A program made the position numbers and the translations under genes. Shown here piece by piece: positions 42,374 through 53,071 of a stretch of DNA of 64,000 nt (the first letter of the stretch is position 1; each line of letters starts with the position of its first letter). The notes below the pieces were generated by a model that was not told the origin of the DNA, did no database searches, and saw nothing but the letters and a program-made list of their open reading frames with translations. The DNA is taken from NCBI GenBank assembly GCA_024235755.1, contig JACKLV010000002.1, forward strand, positions 1-64,000, written 5' to 3'. The stretch comes from Burkholderiales bacterium (GTDB lineage Bacteria; Pseudomonadota; Gammaproteobacteria; Burkholderiales; Nitrosomonadaceae).

Positions 42374-43390
42374 TTAAAACGTTCGCCCAATTACCTGCGC
42401 AATCCCTCTCAATGAACTCATCAAATCCGTAAATTCCTGAGGATTTAGCGCTTGGTCTGCATCGCACCATGCCTCGCATGGGTTGGGATGCATTTCTACC
42501 AACAGACCGTCCGCACCGGCGGCGATAGCTGCGCGGGCGAGCGAAGGCACCATCCATGCCTTACCGCCGGCATGTGACGGATCAATGATAACGGGCAAAT
42601 GGGTTTCACGCTTGAGCATCGGCACGCAGGTGACGTCAAGCACATTGCGATATGCAGTTTCGAAAGTGCGAATGCCGCGCTCGCAGAAAATGATATTGTG
42701 ATTGCCACCAGCGGCAATATATTCGGCTGCCATCAGCCATTCGGTAACAGTGGCGGACAGGCCGCGCTTGAGAATGACAGGCTTTTGAATGCGTCCGACT
42801 TCCTTTAACAGATCGAAGTTTTGCATGTTGCGTGTGCCGATCTGAATGACGTCAACATCATGTTCCAAAAAGGTGTCAAGCATGCGTACATCCATTAATT
42901 CGGTGACGATGGGCAGATTGTATTTATCAGCGGCTGCACGGAAAATACCCAGTCCATCACGACCTTTACCTTGAAAGGTGTACGGACTGGTGCGTGGTTT
43001 GAATGCGCCGCCACGCATCAGGCGGCAACCCGCCGAGGATACCTGCTTTGCAGCCAAATCCATTTGTGTTTGTGTTTCTACCGAGCACGGGCCGCCGATG
43101 ACTTGAATCTGGTTGCCGCCGACTGGAATCCCACGAACGTCAATGACCGAATCCTGTTGATGCGATTCGCGTGAAACGATTTTGTATTGTTTGACAATAT
43201 GCATTGAATATTCGACACCGGGCATCGGGTCGAAGATTTCTGGGTCAAGTTTGGTTTCATCACCGATAGCACCGATTACAATACGTTTGGTGCCGCGTGA
43301 GATATTGACTTCATGGCCGAGGTCTTGGATTTTTTTTATGACGTTACCGATTTGTTCTTCGGTCACCTCTTTGTTCATGACGATAATCAC
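42374..43390 (-). CDS. aroF: 3-deoxy-7-phosphoheptulonate synthase, type I-beta (GTG start)
   Basis: 338 residues. First step of the shikimate pathway: PEP plus erythrose-4-phosphate. N-terminal ferredoxin-like regulatory domain (1-~70, [21 protein letters not shown]) followed by the KDSA/DAHPS barrel with [28 protein letters not shown] and DPSHAGG. The N-terminal domain is the feedback-control module known from the Thermotoga enzyme. GTG at 43390 is supported by AGGAG at good spacing and overlaps the hisC stop by four bases (GTGA). Confidence 0.93.
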   Translation of the reverse strand: MIIVMNKEVTEEQIGNVIKKIQDLGHEVNISRGTKRIVIGAIGDETKLDPEIFDPMPGVEYSMHIVKQYKIVSRESHQQDSVIDVRGIPVGGNQIQVIGGPCSVETQTQMDLAAKQVSSAGCRLMRGGAFKPRTSPYTFQGKGRDGLGIFRAAADKYNLPIVTELMDVRMLDTFLEHDVDVIQIGTRNMQNFDLLKEVGRIQKPVILKRGLSATVTEWLMAAEYIAAGGNHNIIFCERGIRTFETAYRNVLDVTCVPMLKRETHLPVIIDPSHAGGKAWMVPSLARAAIAAGADGLLVEMHPNPCEAWCDADQALNPQEFTDLMSSLRGIAQVIGRTF

Positions 43391-44505
43391 GCTAATTCTC
43401 CTAATGCGTTTTCTAGTGATTTGAGAAATCTCTGATTTTCGGATTCGAGTCCGATGGTAACCCGCAGATGATGTGGCATTTCATATATGCTTAGCGGCCG
43501 GACTATAACGCCCTGGCGCAATAGATTCTGATAAACTCCGGTGGTGACGGCTGCGTCGCCCTCGACACGGAAAGTAATAAAGTTTCCATACGAAGGAATA
43601 TATTCTATACCGAGTTTGCGGAATCCATCGGTAAGCTGCAGCATTCCTGAACGATTGAGTGCATATGATCTTTGGACGAATTCATTGTCTTGTAACGCCG
43701 CCAATGCGCCGTTCAGGCCGATACTGCTGACATTAAACGGTTGACGCACACGGTTCATGAGGTTAGCGACTTCGGAATGCGCAAGACCGAAGCCGACACG
43801 GACGCCAGCGAGTCCATAGACCTTGGAAAAGGTGCGCGTGATAATCAAATTGGGAAACTGCTTCAGCCAACTGATACTGTTGGATTGGTTTGCTGCGGGC
43901 AGGTATTCGTTATAGGCCTCGTCCAGGACTACCAGCACATCTTTTGATACACGCTCCATAAAACGCAACAAATCTTCGGCAGAGGATAGTGTGCCGGTCG
44001 GATTATTGGGGCTGGCGATGAACACCATGCGCGTTTCCGGCGTAATTGCGTCAAGCATAGCTGGCAGATCATGACCGTAATCCCTGGCCGGCACGGAAAT
44101 GCCGTTGGCACCAATGGTTTGCGTCACAAGCGGGTAGACTGCAAATGCATGTTGTGAGTATACGGCGGCTGCACCGGGTTTAAGGAATACACGTGCTGCG
44201 AGGTCGAGTACGTCATTAGAACCATTTCCGAGAACGATTTGTTCGGTATCGACAGCATACAGTTTCGATAATGCCTGTTTCAGTTCAAAACCGCTGCCAT
44301 CCGGATACCGGGCGACATCATGCAACGTATGAATCATGGCTTCAAGCGCTAAAGGACTGGTGCCTAACGGGTTTTCGTTGGAAGCTAGTTTTACAATATT
44401 GTGCTCATCGAGTCCCATTTCTCTGGCTAATTCCGATATCGGTTTGCCGGGTTGATAGGGGTGAATGGCGCGAATATATTCCGGTGCAAAATCGCAAAGA
44501 TTCAT
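43387..44505 (-). CDS. hisC: Histidinol-phosphate/aromatic aminotransferase HisC
   Basis: 372 residues from the ATG at 44505 (TTG at 44544 is an alternative). PLP fold type [25 protein letters not shown], and the Schiff-base Lys in [17 protein letters not shown]. It lies between pheA and aroF/tyrA rather than in a his operon, so its main job is probably transamination of phenylpyruvate and 4-hydroxyphenylpyruvate, as proposed for the hisC2 copies in such clusters (inference). Confidence 0.92.
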   Translation of the reverse strand: MNLCDFAPEYIRAIHPYQPGKPISELAREMGLDEHNIVKLASNENPLGTSPLALEAMIHTLHDVARYPDGSGFELKQALSKLYAVDTEQIVLGNGSNDVLDLAARVFLKPGAAAVYSQHAFAVYPLVTQTIGANGISVPARDYGHDLPAMLDAITPETRMVFIASPNNPTGTLSSAEDLLRFMERVSKDVLVVLDEAYNEYLPAANQSNSISWLKQFPNLIITRTFSKVYGLAGVRVGFGLAHSEVANLMNRVRQPFNVSSIGLNGALAALQDNEFVQRSYALNRSGMLQLTDGFRKLGIEYIPSYGNFITFRVEGDAAVTTGVYQNLLRQGVIVRPLSIYEMPHHLRVTIGLESENQRFLKSLENALGELA

Positions 44506-44582
44506 AGTAGTCAATTTATCGTTGATGGTTAAATAACTGGTCAATGCTTTAAGTTGATAGGTTCTTTGTTACCGTCAACAAT

Positions 44583-45656
44583 CTATGTTGCTGGATAAGA
44601 ACCTAGGATTTTCAGGAATGCAGCTTTTTCGTTGAGTTCCTTAAGCGCTGTTGCGACATTGGTATCTTTCTGGTGGCCTTCGATATCGACAAAAAAAACA
44701 TACTGCCAGAGATGGGTGCGTGAAGGGCGGGATTCGAGACGGGTCATGCTGACATTATGATCAGCAAGCGGTGTCAGTAATTTATGAATGGCGCCCGCAT
44801 AATTACCCGTTGACATAATCAAGGATGTTTTGTCTTTACCCGAAGGCGCAACTTTTTGAGTGCCGAGCACCAGAAAACGCGTAGTGTTCTTAGAATCATC
44901 CTCGATGTTTTCAGCGCAGATTTTCAATCCGTAGAAATCGGCCGCTCTTTTGCCCGCGATAGCGGCGGCGTGTTCGTCTTGTGCCGCAAGGCGGGCAGCA
45001 TCGGCGTTGCTGCTGGCGTTGATATAGGCTGCGCTGGAAATGCCCGGCAGTGTCGTTTGCAGCCAGTGATGGCACTGTGCAAAAGACTGTGGATGGGAGT
45101 AAATTTTGTCAATTTTTGTCAAATCAGTTTGTATGGATAGCAGTGACTGATGTACAGGTAACTGGATTTCTCCACAGACAGTCAGCGAGGTTTGCAGCAG
45201 GAGGTCAAGCGTCCTTCCCACCGCCCCTTCGGTTGAGTTTTCCACCGGAACGACCCCATACCCGGAGTTGCCGGACTCAACAGTACGAAATACTGTATCG
45301 ATAGAGTCGCATGGCAGCGTGGTAAATGCGCTGCCGAAACGCTTGATGGCGGCCTCTTCTGAGAACGTGCCCTGTGGTCCCAGACAGGCTACAGTCATTG
45401 GTTTTTCCAATGCGCGGCAGATCGACATGATTTCAGTAAAAAGCTGTATTATTCTTGCACTATCCAGCGGTCCGGGGTTTTCCTGTTGTATGCGTGCCAG
45501 TATTTGTGCTTCCCGCTCAGGCCGGTAAATAATACTGCTTTTTTTTATAAAGCCGATTTGTTGCGCGAATTCTGCGCGCTTGTTGACAAGCTTGAGGATT
45601 TCGCTGTCAATTTTGTCTATCTCGTTACGGTATTGTTCTAATTGTTCAAGAGTCAT
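44583..45656 (-). CDS. pheA: Chorismate mutase / prephenate dehydratase (P-protein)
   Basis: 357 residues from the ATG at 45656. AroQ-type chorismate mutase (1-~85: YRNEIDKIDSEILKLVNKRAEFAQQIG), prephenate dehydratase (~92-270: CLGPQGTFSEEAA, VPVENSTEGAVGRTLDLL) and an ACT domain with the Phe-sensing ESRPSR (~275-357). Makes phenylpyruvate; likely feedback-inhibited by phenylalanine. Confidence 0.96.
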   Translation of the reverse strand: MTLEQLEQYRNEIDKIDSEILKLVNKRAEFAQQIGFIKKSSIIYRPEREAQILARIQQENPGPLDSARIIQLFTEIMSICRALEKPMTVACLGPQGTFSEEAAIKRFGSAFTTLPCDSIDTVFRTVESGNSGYGVVPVENSTEGAVGRTLDLLLQTSLTVCGEIQLPVHQSLLSIQTDLTKIDKIYSHPQSFAQCHHWLQTTLPGISSAAYINASSNADAARLAAQDEHAAAIAGKRAADFYGLKICAENIEDDSKNTTRFLVLGTQKVAPSGKDKTSLIMSTGNYAGAIHKLLTPLADHNVSMTRLESRPSRTHLWQYVFFVDIEGHQKDTNVATALKELNEKAAFLKILGSYPAT

Positions 45657-45673
45657 ATTACTGATCAATTGAC

Positions 45674-46873
45674 TTATCGAATCGGGAAAGGCACATAGCG
45701 GGCCGATAAAACGCCAGAAGTCGAGGCTATCTTACTAATTACCTGCGGTGAAACCGGGCTGTCTACATCGACCAGTGTGTAAGCCATTTCGCCTCGTGAC
45801 TTGTTCATCATGTTGTGAATATTTAAACCTGCCTTTGCTAAATCTGTAGATATTTGTCCGACAATATTGGGCACATTTTCATTGGCAACGGTGACCCGAT
45901 AAAGTGATTCTCTTTCCATACTGATGTTGGGAAAATTGACAGTATTGGTAATATTGCCATTTTGCATAAAGTCAACGAGTTGATTTACAACCATTATTGC
46001 GCAGTTTTCTTCGGCTTCCTGAGTTGAAGCGCCAAGGTGAGGCAGGGTAATAATGGATTCATGATGCTGCAGTTTCTGGCTTGGAAAATCACATACATAA
46101 AACTTTATTTTTCCGGATGAGATTCCGGTCAGCACAGCTTCTTCATCGACAATGGCATTGCGCGAGAAATTCAGCAGAATCGTGCCCTGTTTCATATTGC
46201 TGATGCTTTTTTCATTAATGAGGTGCCATGTGGAGTCGAGTAGAGGCACGTGAACGGTAATGAAATCACTGGTGCGCAGTAATGCTTCGATACTCTGAGC
46301 TTTTCTAACTTCAGACGATAAACTCCATGCGGATTCGACTGTAATATTGGGATCATAACCAACGACTTTCATGCCAAGCTTAATCGCCGCATCGGCTACC
46401 AGTCTGCCTATTTCACCCAAACCGATAATACCGAGTGTGCGTCCCGGTAATTCTATCCCCGAGAAACGCTTTTTTTCACGTTCTGCCAGTTTGTGCAAAG
46501 CTTCGTCGTCACCTTGCAGTGTTTCAACAAAGCGCAACGCAGGCAAGAGGTTCCGGGCGGCCAGTAACAAACCAGCCAATACCAGTTCCTTTACTGCATT
46601 GGCATTGGCGCCCGGTGTGTTGAATACCGGAATGCCGCGTTCACTCATGGTTTTGACCGGAATATTGTTGGTGCCGGCACCTGCTCTCGCGATAGCCAGT
46701 GTCGTTCGGGGAATATCCATGTTCAGCATATTGTGCGAACGAACCAGGATGGCATCGGGTTGCGAGATACTCTCATTGACCTGATAGTTATCTTTTGGAA
46801 AACGCTCCAGCCCTGCGGGCGCAATATGATTCAAAGTAAGAATCTTGAAAGCAGTTTGTTGGTGTTCAGGCAT
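45674..46873 (-). CDS. serA: D-3-phosphoglycerate dehydrogenase
   Basis: 399 residues from the ATG at 46873, overlapping the serC stop by eight bases (an in-frame TTG at 46885 sits on the ribosome binding site). NAD-binding LGIIGLGEIGRLVADAA, substrate region AGAGTNNIPV, catalytic His in PHLGAST, and a C-terminal ACT domain (about 325-399), the serine sensor in related enzymes. First step of serine synthesis, paired with serC. Confidence 0.95.
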   Translation of the reverse strand: MPEHQQTAFKILTLNHIAPAGLERFPKDNYQVNESISQPDAILVRSHNMLNMDIPRTTLAIARAGAGTNNIPVKTMSERGIPVFNTPGANANAVKELVLAGLLLAARNLLPALRFVETLQGDDEALHKLAEREKKRFSGIELPGRTLGIIGLGEIGRLVADAAIKLGMKVVGYDPNITVESAWSLSSEVRKAQSIEALLRTSDFITVHVPLLDSTWHLINEKSISNMKQGTILLNFSRNAIVDEEAVLTGISSGKIKFYVCDFPSQKLQHHESIITLPHLGASTQEAEENCAIMVVNQLVDFMQNGNITNTVNFPNISMERESLYRVTVANENVPNIVGQISTDLAKAGLNIHNMMNKSRGEMAYTLVDVDSPVSPQVISKIASTSGVLSARYVPFPIR

Positions 46874-47957
46874 TTTTGTTGGCAAACTCCTTCATGAACT
46901 CAACCAGTTGAACAACACCTTCCATGGGCATGGCATTATAGAGAGATGCACGCATACCACCGACTGAGCGGTGGCCTTTTAATTGAACCAGACCGTTTGC
47001 TTCGGCTTGTTCAAGAAACGCGGTGTCCAAAGCGGAATCTTTTAGGGTAAAGGGAATATTCATTCTGGATCGATCTGCTTTGGCGACCGGACAATGATAA
47101 AAATCGCATGAATCTATAAAGTCATAAAGCAGTGCGGACTTGCGAATATTGATTTGTTCGATGGCCTCAAGCCCGCCTTGCCGCCTTAACCATTTTAATA
47201 CCAGACCGGTTATGTAAACGGCGTAGGTAGGTGGTGTGTTATACATCGAATCATGCGCGATATGCACTTGGTAATCAAACAGAGTTGGCGTGCCTGGTTG
47301 CGCAAAGCCGGCAAGATCCTCGCGGATAATGACCAGTACCAGACCAGCCGGCCCCAGATTTTTCTGTGCCCCGGCGTAGATAAGTCCATATCGGGTTACG
47401 TCCAGAGGGCGCGAAAGAATATTTGAAGACATGTCAGCTACAATCGGCATGTCATGATCAAGGGGAAGCTCCGGTGTCCAGTGAAACTCAACGCCGCCAA
47501 TGGTTTCATTGGAAGTCAGGTGTATGTACGCAGAATCGCGATCAATGGACCATTGATCCTGAGGTGGAATACACGTAAAACGGGCGTCTTCGGATGAGGC
47601 GGCAATGTTGACAAAACAAAAACGTTTTGCTTCGTTTATCGCTTTATCGGCCCACTGTCCGGTATGGATATAATCGGCTTTGGTTTTGCCGCGAAGTAAA
47701 TTCATCGGCACCATGGCAAATTGACTGGATGCGCCGCCTTGCAGAAACAATATTTTGTAATTTGACGGAATGTTGGCCAGTTCGCGTAAGTCTTGTTCCA
47801 AGCTTTCTATGATCGAGGTGAATTCTCGGCCGCGGTGGCTCATTTCCATTACCGACATGCCGCAGCCATGCCAGTCAAGCATTTCATCGCGCGCTTGCTG
47901 TAAAACTTCTTTGGGAAGTGTAGCAGGACCTGCACTGAAGTTATAGATTTGATTCAT
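46866..47957 (-). CDS. serC: Phosphoserine aminotransferase
   Basis: 363 residues. FSAGPATLPKEVL start, EMSHRG substrate motif, PLP Lys in YAGAQKNLGPAGL. Second step of serine synthesis; also acts in pyridoxal phosphate synthesis in many bacteria. 35 bases after gyrA, overlaps serA. Confidence 0.97.
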   Translation of the reverse strand: MNQIYNFSAGPATLPKEVLQQARDEMLDWHGCGMSVMEMSHRGREFTSIIESLEQDLRELANIPSNYKILFLQGGASSQFAMVPMNLLRGKTKADYIHTGQWADKAINEAKRFCFVNIAASSEDARFTCIPPQDQWSIDRDSAYIHLTSNETIGGVEFHWTPELPLDHDMPIVADMSSNILSRPLDVTRYGLIYAGAQKNLGPAGLVLVIIREDLAGFAQPGTPTLFDYQVHIAHDSMYNTPPTYAVYITGLVLKWLRRQGGLEAIEQINIRKSALLYDFIDSCDFYHCPVAKADRSRMNIPFTLKDSALDTAFLEQAEANGLVQLKGHRSVGGMRASLYNAMPMEGVVQLVEFMKEFANKNA

Positions 47958-47992
47958 TTATTTCGTGCCTGGAGACCGTTCAGATTGTTTAT

Positions 47993-50539
47993 TTATTCCT
48001 CATCGCTTTCTATGACTCTTTCCAATCCTGCCAGTTTCTCGCCTGCATCAAGATTGATCAGTGTGACACCTTGGGTAGCGCGGCTCATTTCACGTACTTC
48101 ATTGACACGCGTGCGGATCATGACGCCGCCGGATGTGATCAGCATGATTTCATCCTCGGGTTTGACCAGTTTTGCCGTAACGACCTTCCCGTTGCGTTTG
48201 CTTGTTTTAATGGCAATCATGCCCTGCGTTCCACGGTTATGGCGTGTGTATTCGCCGATCGGTGTGCGTTTACCATAACCATTTTCGGTTACGGTCAGAA
48301 CCGCCTGTGTTTCATCTTCTGCGACAAGCAATGAAATGACTTTTTGTCCCGCATTTAGTTTCATTCCGCGCACACCACGCGCGCTGCGTCCCATCGGGCG
48401 TACGTCATTTTCACTAAAACGCATGGCCTTGCCGTTATCGGAAAACAGCATCACGTCGGATTGGCCGTTGGTCAGCGCAACACCAACCAAATAATCGTCT
48501 TCACTCAATCCAATGGCAATAATACCGTTGCTGCGCGGTCTCGAAAACTCTGATAACGCGGTTTTCTTGACAGTGCCTGATGCAGTCGCCATAAAGACAA
48601 ACTGGTTCTCATCAAATGTTTTGACAGGCAAAATAGCGTTGATTTTTTCGTCATCCTCCAGCTGAACCAGATTGATGATCGGTTTGCCGCGCGACATTCT
48701 TCCGCCCAGTGGCACTGAGTATACCTTGATCCAGTAGACGCGCCCGCGGCTTGAGAAACATAAGATATAGTCGTGTGTATTAGCAATAAACAGATTGTCA
48801 ATAAAATCATCTTCTTTCGTACTGGCTGCTTGCTTGCCGCGGCCGCCGCGTTTTTGTGCCCGGTACTCGTCTAGCAATTGCGATTTGATATATCCGCTGT
48901 GAGAAAGTGTGACGACAACATCAGCGGGAGCGATCAAGTCTTCGATACTGAGGTCTTGTGTATCAGTAACAATTTCACTGCGGCGATTGTCGCCAAACTG
49001 TTGCCGAACAGCTTCAAGCTCATCGCTAATAATATCAGTGATTCTTCCAGGTTTTGCCAGAATATCAAGAAAATCAACAATTTTATCCATTATGTCTTTG
49101 TATTCTTCGACAATCTTTTCTTGCTCCAGGCCGGTTAGTCGCTGCAGCCGCAGGTCCAGGATGGCCTGGGCCTGAACCTCGGATAACCGATAGCCTTGCG
49201 ATTGCAGGCCAAACTCAGACGTTAGCCATTCCGGGCGTAATGCCTGTGTGTCAGTCATTGCCCGTGCCAGCATTTCTTCGACCAACGCGGAACGCCATGT
49301 TCTTGCCATGAGTGCCTGCTTGGCTTCTGCGGGTGTGGCTGAAGTTTTGATAAGTGTGATGATTTCATCCACATTGGACAGCGATACAGCCAGACCCTCA
49401 AGGATGTGGCCACGTTCACGTGCTTTTTTTAGCTCAAATACAGTCCTGCGCGTTACAATCTCGCGTCGGTGGCGCAGGAACGCGTCGAGTATTTGCTTTA
49501 AATTCAGCTGCCTTGGCTGACCATCCAGCAGAGCGACCATGTTCATGCCGAAGGTATCCTGCATTTGAGTTTCTTTATACAGGTTATTGAGAATGACCTC
49601 GGGGAGTTCACCGCGTTTTAGCTCAATAACAACGCGCATTCCAGATTTATCCGATTCATCCCGTAAATCAGAGATTCCTTCAATTTTTTTGTCACGAACT
49701 AATTCACCTATCCGTATGAGTAGGTTGGCTTTGTTTACCTGATAAGGTAATTCGTCAACAATAATGGCCTGACGGCTGCCCTTATCTAGGTCTTCAAAAT
49801 GCGTTCGAGCACGCATTACAACGCGGCCACGTCCTGTGCGGTATCCGTCATGGACGCCGGAGATGCCGTAAATAATGCCGGCAGTTGGAAAATCCGGGGC
49901 CTGTATACACTCAATGAGCTCATCAATATTGGTTTCCGGATTCTTGAGAAGTTTCAGGCTGGCGTCAATCACTTCGCTTAGATTATGTGGCGGTATGTTG
50001 GTAGCCATACCCACCGCGATACCCGATGAGCCGTTAATCAGGAGGTTGGGGATTTTGGTCGGCAGAATAAGGGGTTCTTGTTCTGATTCGTCGTAATTAG
50101 GGCCGAAGTCAACTGTTTCCTTATCCAAGTCCACGAGTAACTCATGCGCAATGCGTGACATGCGGATTTCCGTGTAGCGCATGGCTGCCGCGTTATCTCC
50201 ATCAATTGAGCCAAAATTGCCTTGACCGTCTATCAGCATATAACGTAAGGAAAAGTTCTGTGCCATGCGCACGATAGTATCGTAAACTGCTGTGTCGCCG
50301 TGTGGATGATACTTACCGATGACGTCGCCAACAATACGTGCTGACTTTTTATAGGGACGGTTCCAATCATTCGATAACTCGTGCATGGCGTAAAGTACGC
50401 GACGATGAACCGGTTTAAGGCCGTCCCGGACATCCGGCAGTGCGCGTCCGACTATGACACTCATGGCATAATCGAGATAGGAGCGGCGCATTTCCTCTTC
50501 GAGGCTGACTGGCAGAGTTTCTTTGGCAAATTGATCCAT
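47993..50539 (-). CDS. gyrA: DNA gyrase subunit A
   Basis: 848 residues. Catalytic Tyr122 in AAAMRYTE; quinolone-resistance region [10 protein letters not shown] has Thr83 and Asp87 (Ser83 in E. coli; Thr is the natural residue in several other genera and need not mean acquired resistance). The GyrA-box QKRGGRGK and six-bladed C-terminal pinwheel follow. Ends in an acidic tail. First gene of the long leftward run. Confidence 0.98.
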   Translation of the reverse strand: MDQFAKETLPVSLEEEMRRSYLDYAMSVIVGRALPDVRDGLKPVHRRVLYAMHELSNDWNRPYKKSARIVGDVIGKYHPHGDTAVYDTIVRMAQNFSLRYMLIDGQGNFGSIDGDNAAAMRYTEIRMSRIAHELLVDLDKETVDFGPNYDESEQEPLILPTKIPNLLINGSSGIAVGMATNIPPHNLSEVIDASLKLLKNPETNIDELIECIQAPDFPTAGIIYGISGVHDGYRTGRGRVVMRARTHFEDLDKGSRQAIIVDELPYQVNKANLLIRIGELVRDKKIEGISDLRDESDKSGMRVVIELKRGELPEVILNNLYKETQMQDTFGMNMVALLDGQPRQLNLKQILDAFLRHRREIVTRRTVFELKKARERGHILEGLAVSLSNVDEIITLIKTSATPAEAKQALMARTWRSALVEEMLARAMTDTQALRPEWLTSEFGLQSQGYRLSEVQAQAILDLRLQRLTGLEQEKIVEEYKDIMDKIVDFLDILAKPGRITDIISDELEAVRQQFGDNRRSEIVTDTQDLSIEDLIAPADVVVTLSHSGYIKSQLLDEYRAQKRGGRGKQAASTKEDDFIDNLFIANTHDYILCFSSRGRVYWIKVYSVPLGGRMSRGKPIINLVQLEDDEKINAILPVKTFDENQFVFMATASGTVKKTALSEFSRPRSNGIIAIGLSEDDYLVGVALTNGQSDVMLFSDNGKAMRFSENDVRPMGRSARGVRGMKLNAGQKVISLLVAEDETQAVLTVTENGYGKRTPIGEYTRHNRGTQGMIAIKTSKRNGKVVTAKLVKPEDEIMLITSGGVMIRTRVNEVREMSRATQGVTLINLDAGEKLAGLERVIESDEE

Positions 50540-50842
50540 ATTTTATGATTAATTAAGAAACAACTGGTTAAGGTAATTTAGGTAAAGATGCAGGCTTTGG
50601 TCTTGGTTTTCGGCAGATCAAAATTTTTTTATTCTACCATGTTGCCATCCTTTCTCTTGAACTTTAACTTGTCAAAGATAAAAAAACGGCGCTTTTATAG
50701 CTAGCGAAAGAAAAAAAGCTTGAAAATGCAGATTACATGAGTGAAGATATTAGCTTTTTTCAAATTTAGGTGTGGCCGTATTGGCGATTGTATCGCACTT
50801 AATAAATGTCTGAAATATATCCCTGAATTATTTTAAATTTGC
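50540..50842. other. Divergent promoter region between gyrA and argD
   Basis: 303 AT-rich bases between divergent genes; must hold both promoters. I could not pick out convincing boxes or an arginine-repressor site by eye. Confidence 0.45.
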
Positions 50843-52039
50843 ATGAGCGAGCAAAATAGAGACATGTCATATGTGATGAATACCTATGCGCAGTTGCCTG
50901 TCACCTTTGTGAAAGGCGAGGGTGTCTGGTTATGGAGTGACAGAGGTGAGAAATATCTGGATGCGCTGTCCGGGGTTGCTGTATGCGGATTAGGTCATTG
51001 TCATCCGCGATTGGCGGAGGCATTGTGCAAGCAGGCGCGCACATTGATGCATACTTCCAATATCTACTTTATCGAAAAGCAGGAGCAACTGGCTGCGCGA
51101 CTGACTGCCTTGTCAGGCATGGAGAAAGCTTTTTTCTGTAATTCGGGGGCGGAAGCGAATGAGGCTGCTATTAAGCTTGCGCGCCTTTACGGACATAATA
51201 AGGGTGTGTCACTGCCAACCATAATAGTGATGGAGCATGCGTTTCATGGTCGTACTATGGCAACTTTGACCGCAACCGGTAATCGCAAGGTGCAAGCTGG
51301 ATTTGAACCCTTATTATCAGGTTTTGTGCGCGTGCCATACAATAATTTGGAAGCTGTCAGGCAGGTTGCTGTCAATAATAAAAATGTGGTTGCTGTGCTG
51401 GTTGAGCCGTTTCAGGGTGAAGGGGGTGTCAATATACCACAAGCGCGTTATTTGCGTGAGCTGCGCAGTCTGTGTGATGAGTATGGCTGGTTGTTAATGC
51501 TAGATGAAGTTCAGTCGGGTATCGGGCGCAGCGGGAAATGGTTTGCATTTCAGCATAGCGATATTTTGCCGGATGTCATGACGCTGGCGAAAGGTTTGGG
51601 GTCAGGTGTTCCGATTGGTTCGTGTCTGGCTCAAGGAGTGGCAGCCAATACATTCAAGCCTGGCAATCACGCATCAACATTTGGTGGTAATCCTTTGGTG
51701 TGTGCAGCTGCCATTGAAACGCTTGCGGTGCTTGAGGACGACGATCTCATCAATCATGCCAGTGAGTTGGGGAGTTATATTCACGATCAACTGGAAAATC
51801 AACTGGCTGGAGTGGATAAGGTAGTTGAAATTAGAAGTCAGGGATTGATGATCGGTATCGAACTTGCTCTACCTTGCGGTGAATTGGTTAAGCGGGCGTT
51901 GGATAAAAAATTGCTGATCAATGTAACTTCTGAAAGAGTGATACGTTTATTGCCGGCACTCGTGATGCAACAGCAAGAAGCCAAGCTGGTTGTGGATACG
52001 ATCTGTCAATTAATCAAGGAGTTTGTCGAAGCGAGATAG
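50843..52039 (+). CDS. argD: Acetylornithine aminotransferase
   Basis: 398 residues. Class-III PLP aminotransferase: NSGAEANEAAIKLAR, LLMLDEVQSGIGRSGKWFA, PLP Lys in MTLAKGLGSGVPIGS, and FGGNPL. Fourth step of arginine synthesis; can also act on succinyl-diaminopimelate precursor. Heads argD-argF-argG. Confidence 0.95.
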   Translation: MSEQNRDMSYVMNTYAQLPVTFVKGEGVWLWSDRGEKYLDALSGVAVCGLGHCHPRLAEALCKQARTLMHTSNIYFIEKQEQLAARLTALSGMEKAFFCNSGAEANEAAIKLARLYGHNKGVSLPTIIVMEHAFHGRTMATLTATGNRKVQAGFEPLLSGFVRVPYNNLEAVRQVAVNNKNVVAVLVEPFQGEGGVNIPQARYLRELRSLCDEYGWLLMLDEVQSGIGRSGKWFAFQHSDILPDVMTLAKGLGSGVPIGSCLAQGVAANTFKPGNHASTFGGNPLVCAAAIETLAVLEDDDLINHASELGSYIHDQLENQLAGVDKVVEIRSQGLMIGIELALPCGELVKRALDKKLLINVTSERVIRLLPALVMQQQEAKLVVDTICQLIKEFVEAR

Positions 52040-52081
52040 ATTGAAGTATTTCATAATCTGTCTGCTAGACAGTTGTAATTT

Positions 52082-53005
52082 ATGCAATTGAAGCACTATC
52101 TGCAGTTCACTGATTTAAGTCGGGAAGAATATGAGTATGTGTTTGAGCGTGCGCGGTGGATGAAGCAGGCGTTTAAACAGTATCGTCAATACTGGCCTTT
52201 AGTCGACCGGACATTGGCAATGATTTTCGACAAAAACTCGACCAGAACGCGTTTGTCATTTGAAGCGGGTATGAACCAACTGGGGGGTACGTCGATTTAT
52301 CTTTCGACACGGGATACGCAGTTGGGTCGAGGTGAGCCGGTAGAAGATTCTGCGCGCGTGATATCTCGCATGGTTGATCTGATAATGATCAGAACGTACG
52401 AACATGATATTTTGCAGCGCTTTGCACAGCATTCCCGTGTGCCGGTTATCAATGGTCTGACTGATGACTACCACCCTTGCCAGATCATGGGAGATATTTT
52501 TACATATATAGAACAACGCGGCGATATTGCTGGTAAGACGGTAGCTTGGATAGGCGATGTAAATAATATGTGTAATTCTTGGCTGCAAGCTGCAGAGGTA
52601 TTCGATTTTAAGGTGCATGTTTCGGCGCCGCCTGGTTACAACGTGGATCCCGGGCAGATTGGGTTAGTCGGTACGGCAAATTTCGAGGCTTTTTGTAGCC
52701 CTCATGAAGCGGTTAAGAATGTCGACTTGGTAACGACAGACGTCTGGATCAGTATGGGATTTGAAGCTGAAGCTGAACAGAGGAAAGTGGATTTTGCCGA
52801 TTTTTGCGTGGATGCTGAAATGATGGCATTAGCAGACAGGAACGCAGTGTTTATGCATTGCCTGCCAGCCCATAGAGGAGAGGAGGTGGCGGCAGACGTT
52901 ATTGATGGTCCTCAATCTGTTGTGTGGGAAGAAGCGGAAAATCGTTTGCATACACAAAAGGCATTAATGGAATATTTGCTGCTTGGAAAAATACAGGATA
53001 CATGA
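52082..53005 (+). CDS. argF: Ornithine carbamoyltransferase
   Basis: 307 residues. Carbamoyl-phosphate loop KNSTRTRLSFEAG, ornithine/catalytic HCLPAHRGEE, and DVWISMGFE. Joins ornithine and carbamoyl phosphate to citrulline. 42 bases after argD. Confidence 0.97.
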   Translation: MQLKHYLQFTDLSREEYEYVFERARWMKQAFKQYRQYWPLVDRTLAMIFDKNSTRTRLSFEAGMNQLGGTSIYLSTRDTQLGRGEPVEDSARVISRMVDLIMIRTYEHDILQRFAQHSRVPVINGLTDDYHPCQIMGDIFTYIEQRGDIAGKTVAWIGDVNNMCNSWLQAAEVFDFKVHVSAPPGYNVDPGQIGLVGTANFEAFCSPHEAVKNVDLVTTDVWISMGFEAEAEQRKVDFADFCVDAEMMALADRNAVFMHCLPAHRGEEVAADVIDGPQSVVWEEAENRLHTQKALMEYLLLGKIQDT

Positions 53006-53071
53006 TTCTCAATTTAACTTCTTAGCATTGAAGTGATGTGTAGCGTAGGTATGATTACGGACGGTTATAAC

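Noticed and set aside
50050..50300. Quinolone-resistance mutation in gyrA (Thr83)
   Set aside because: Thr at this site is natural in many genera, and no wild-type reference is available here.
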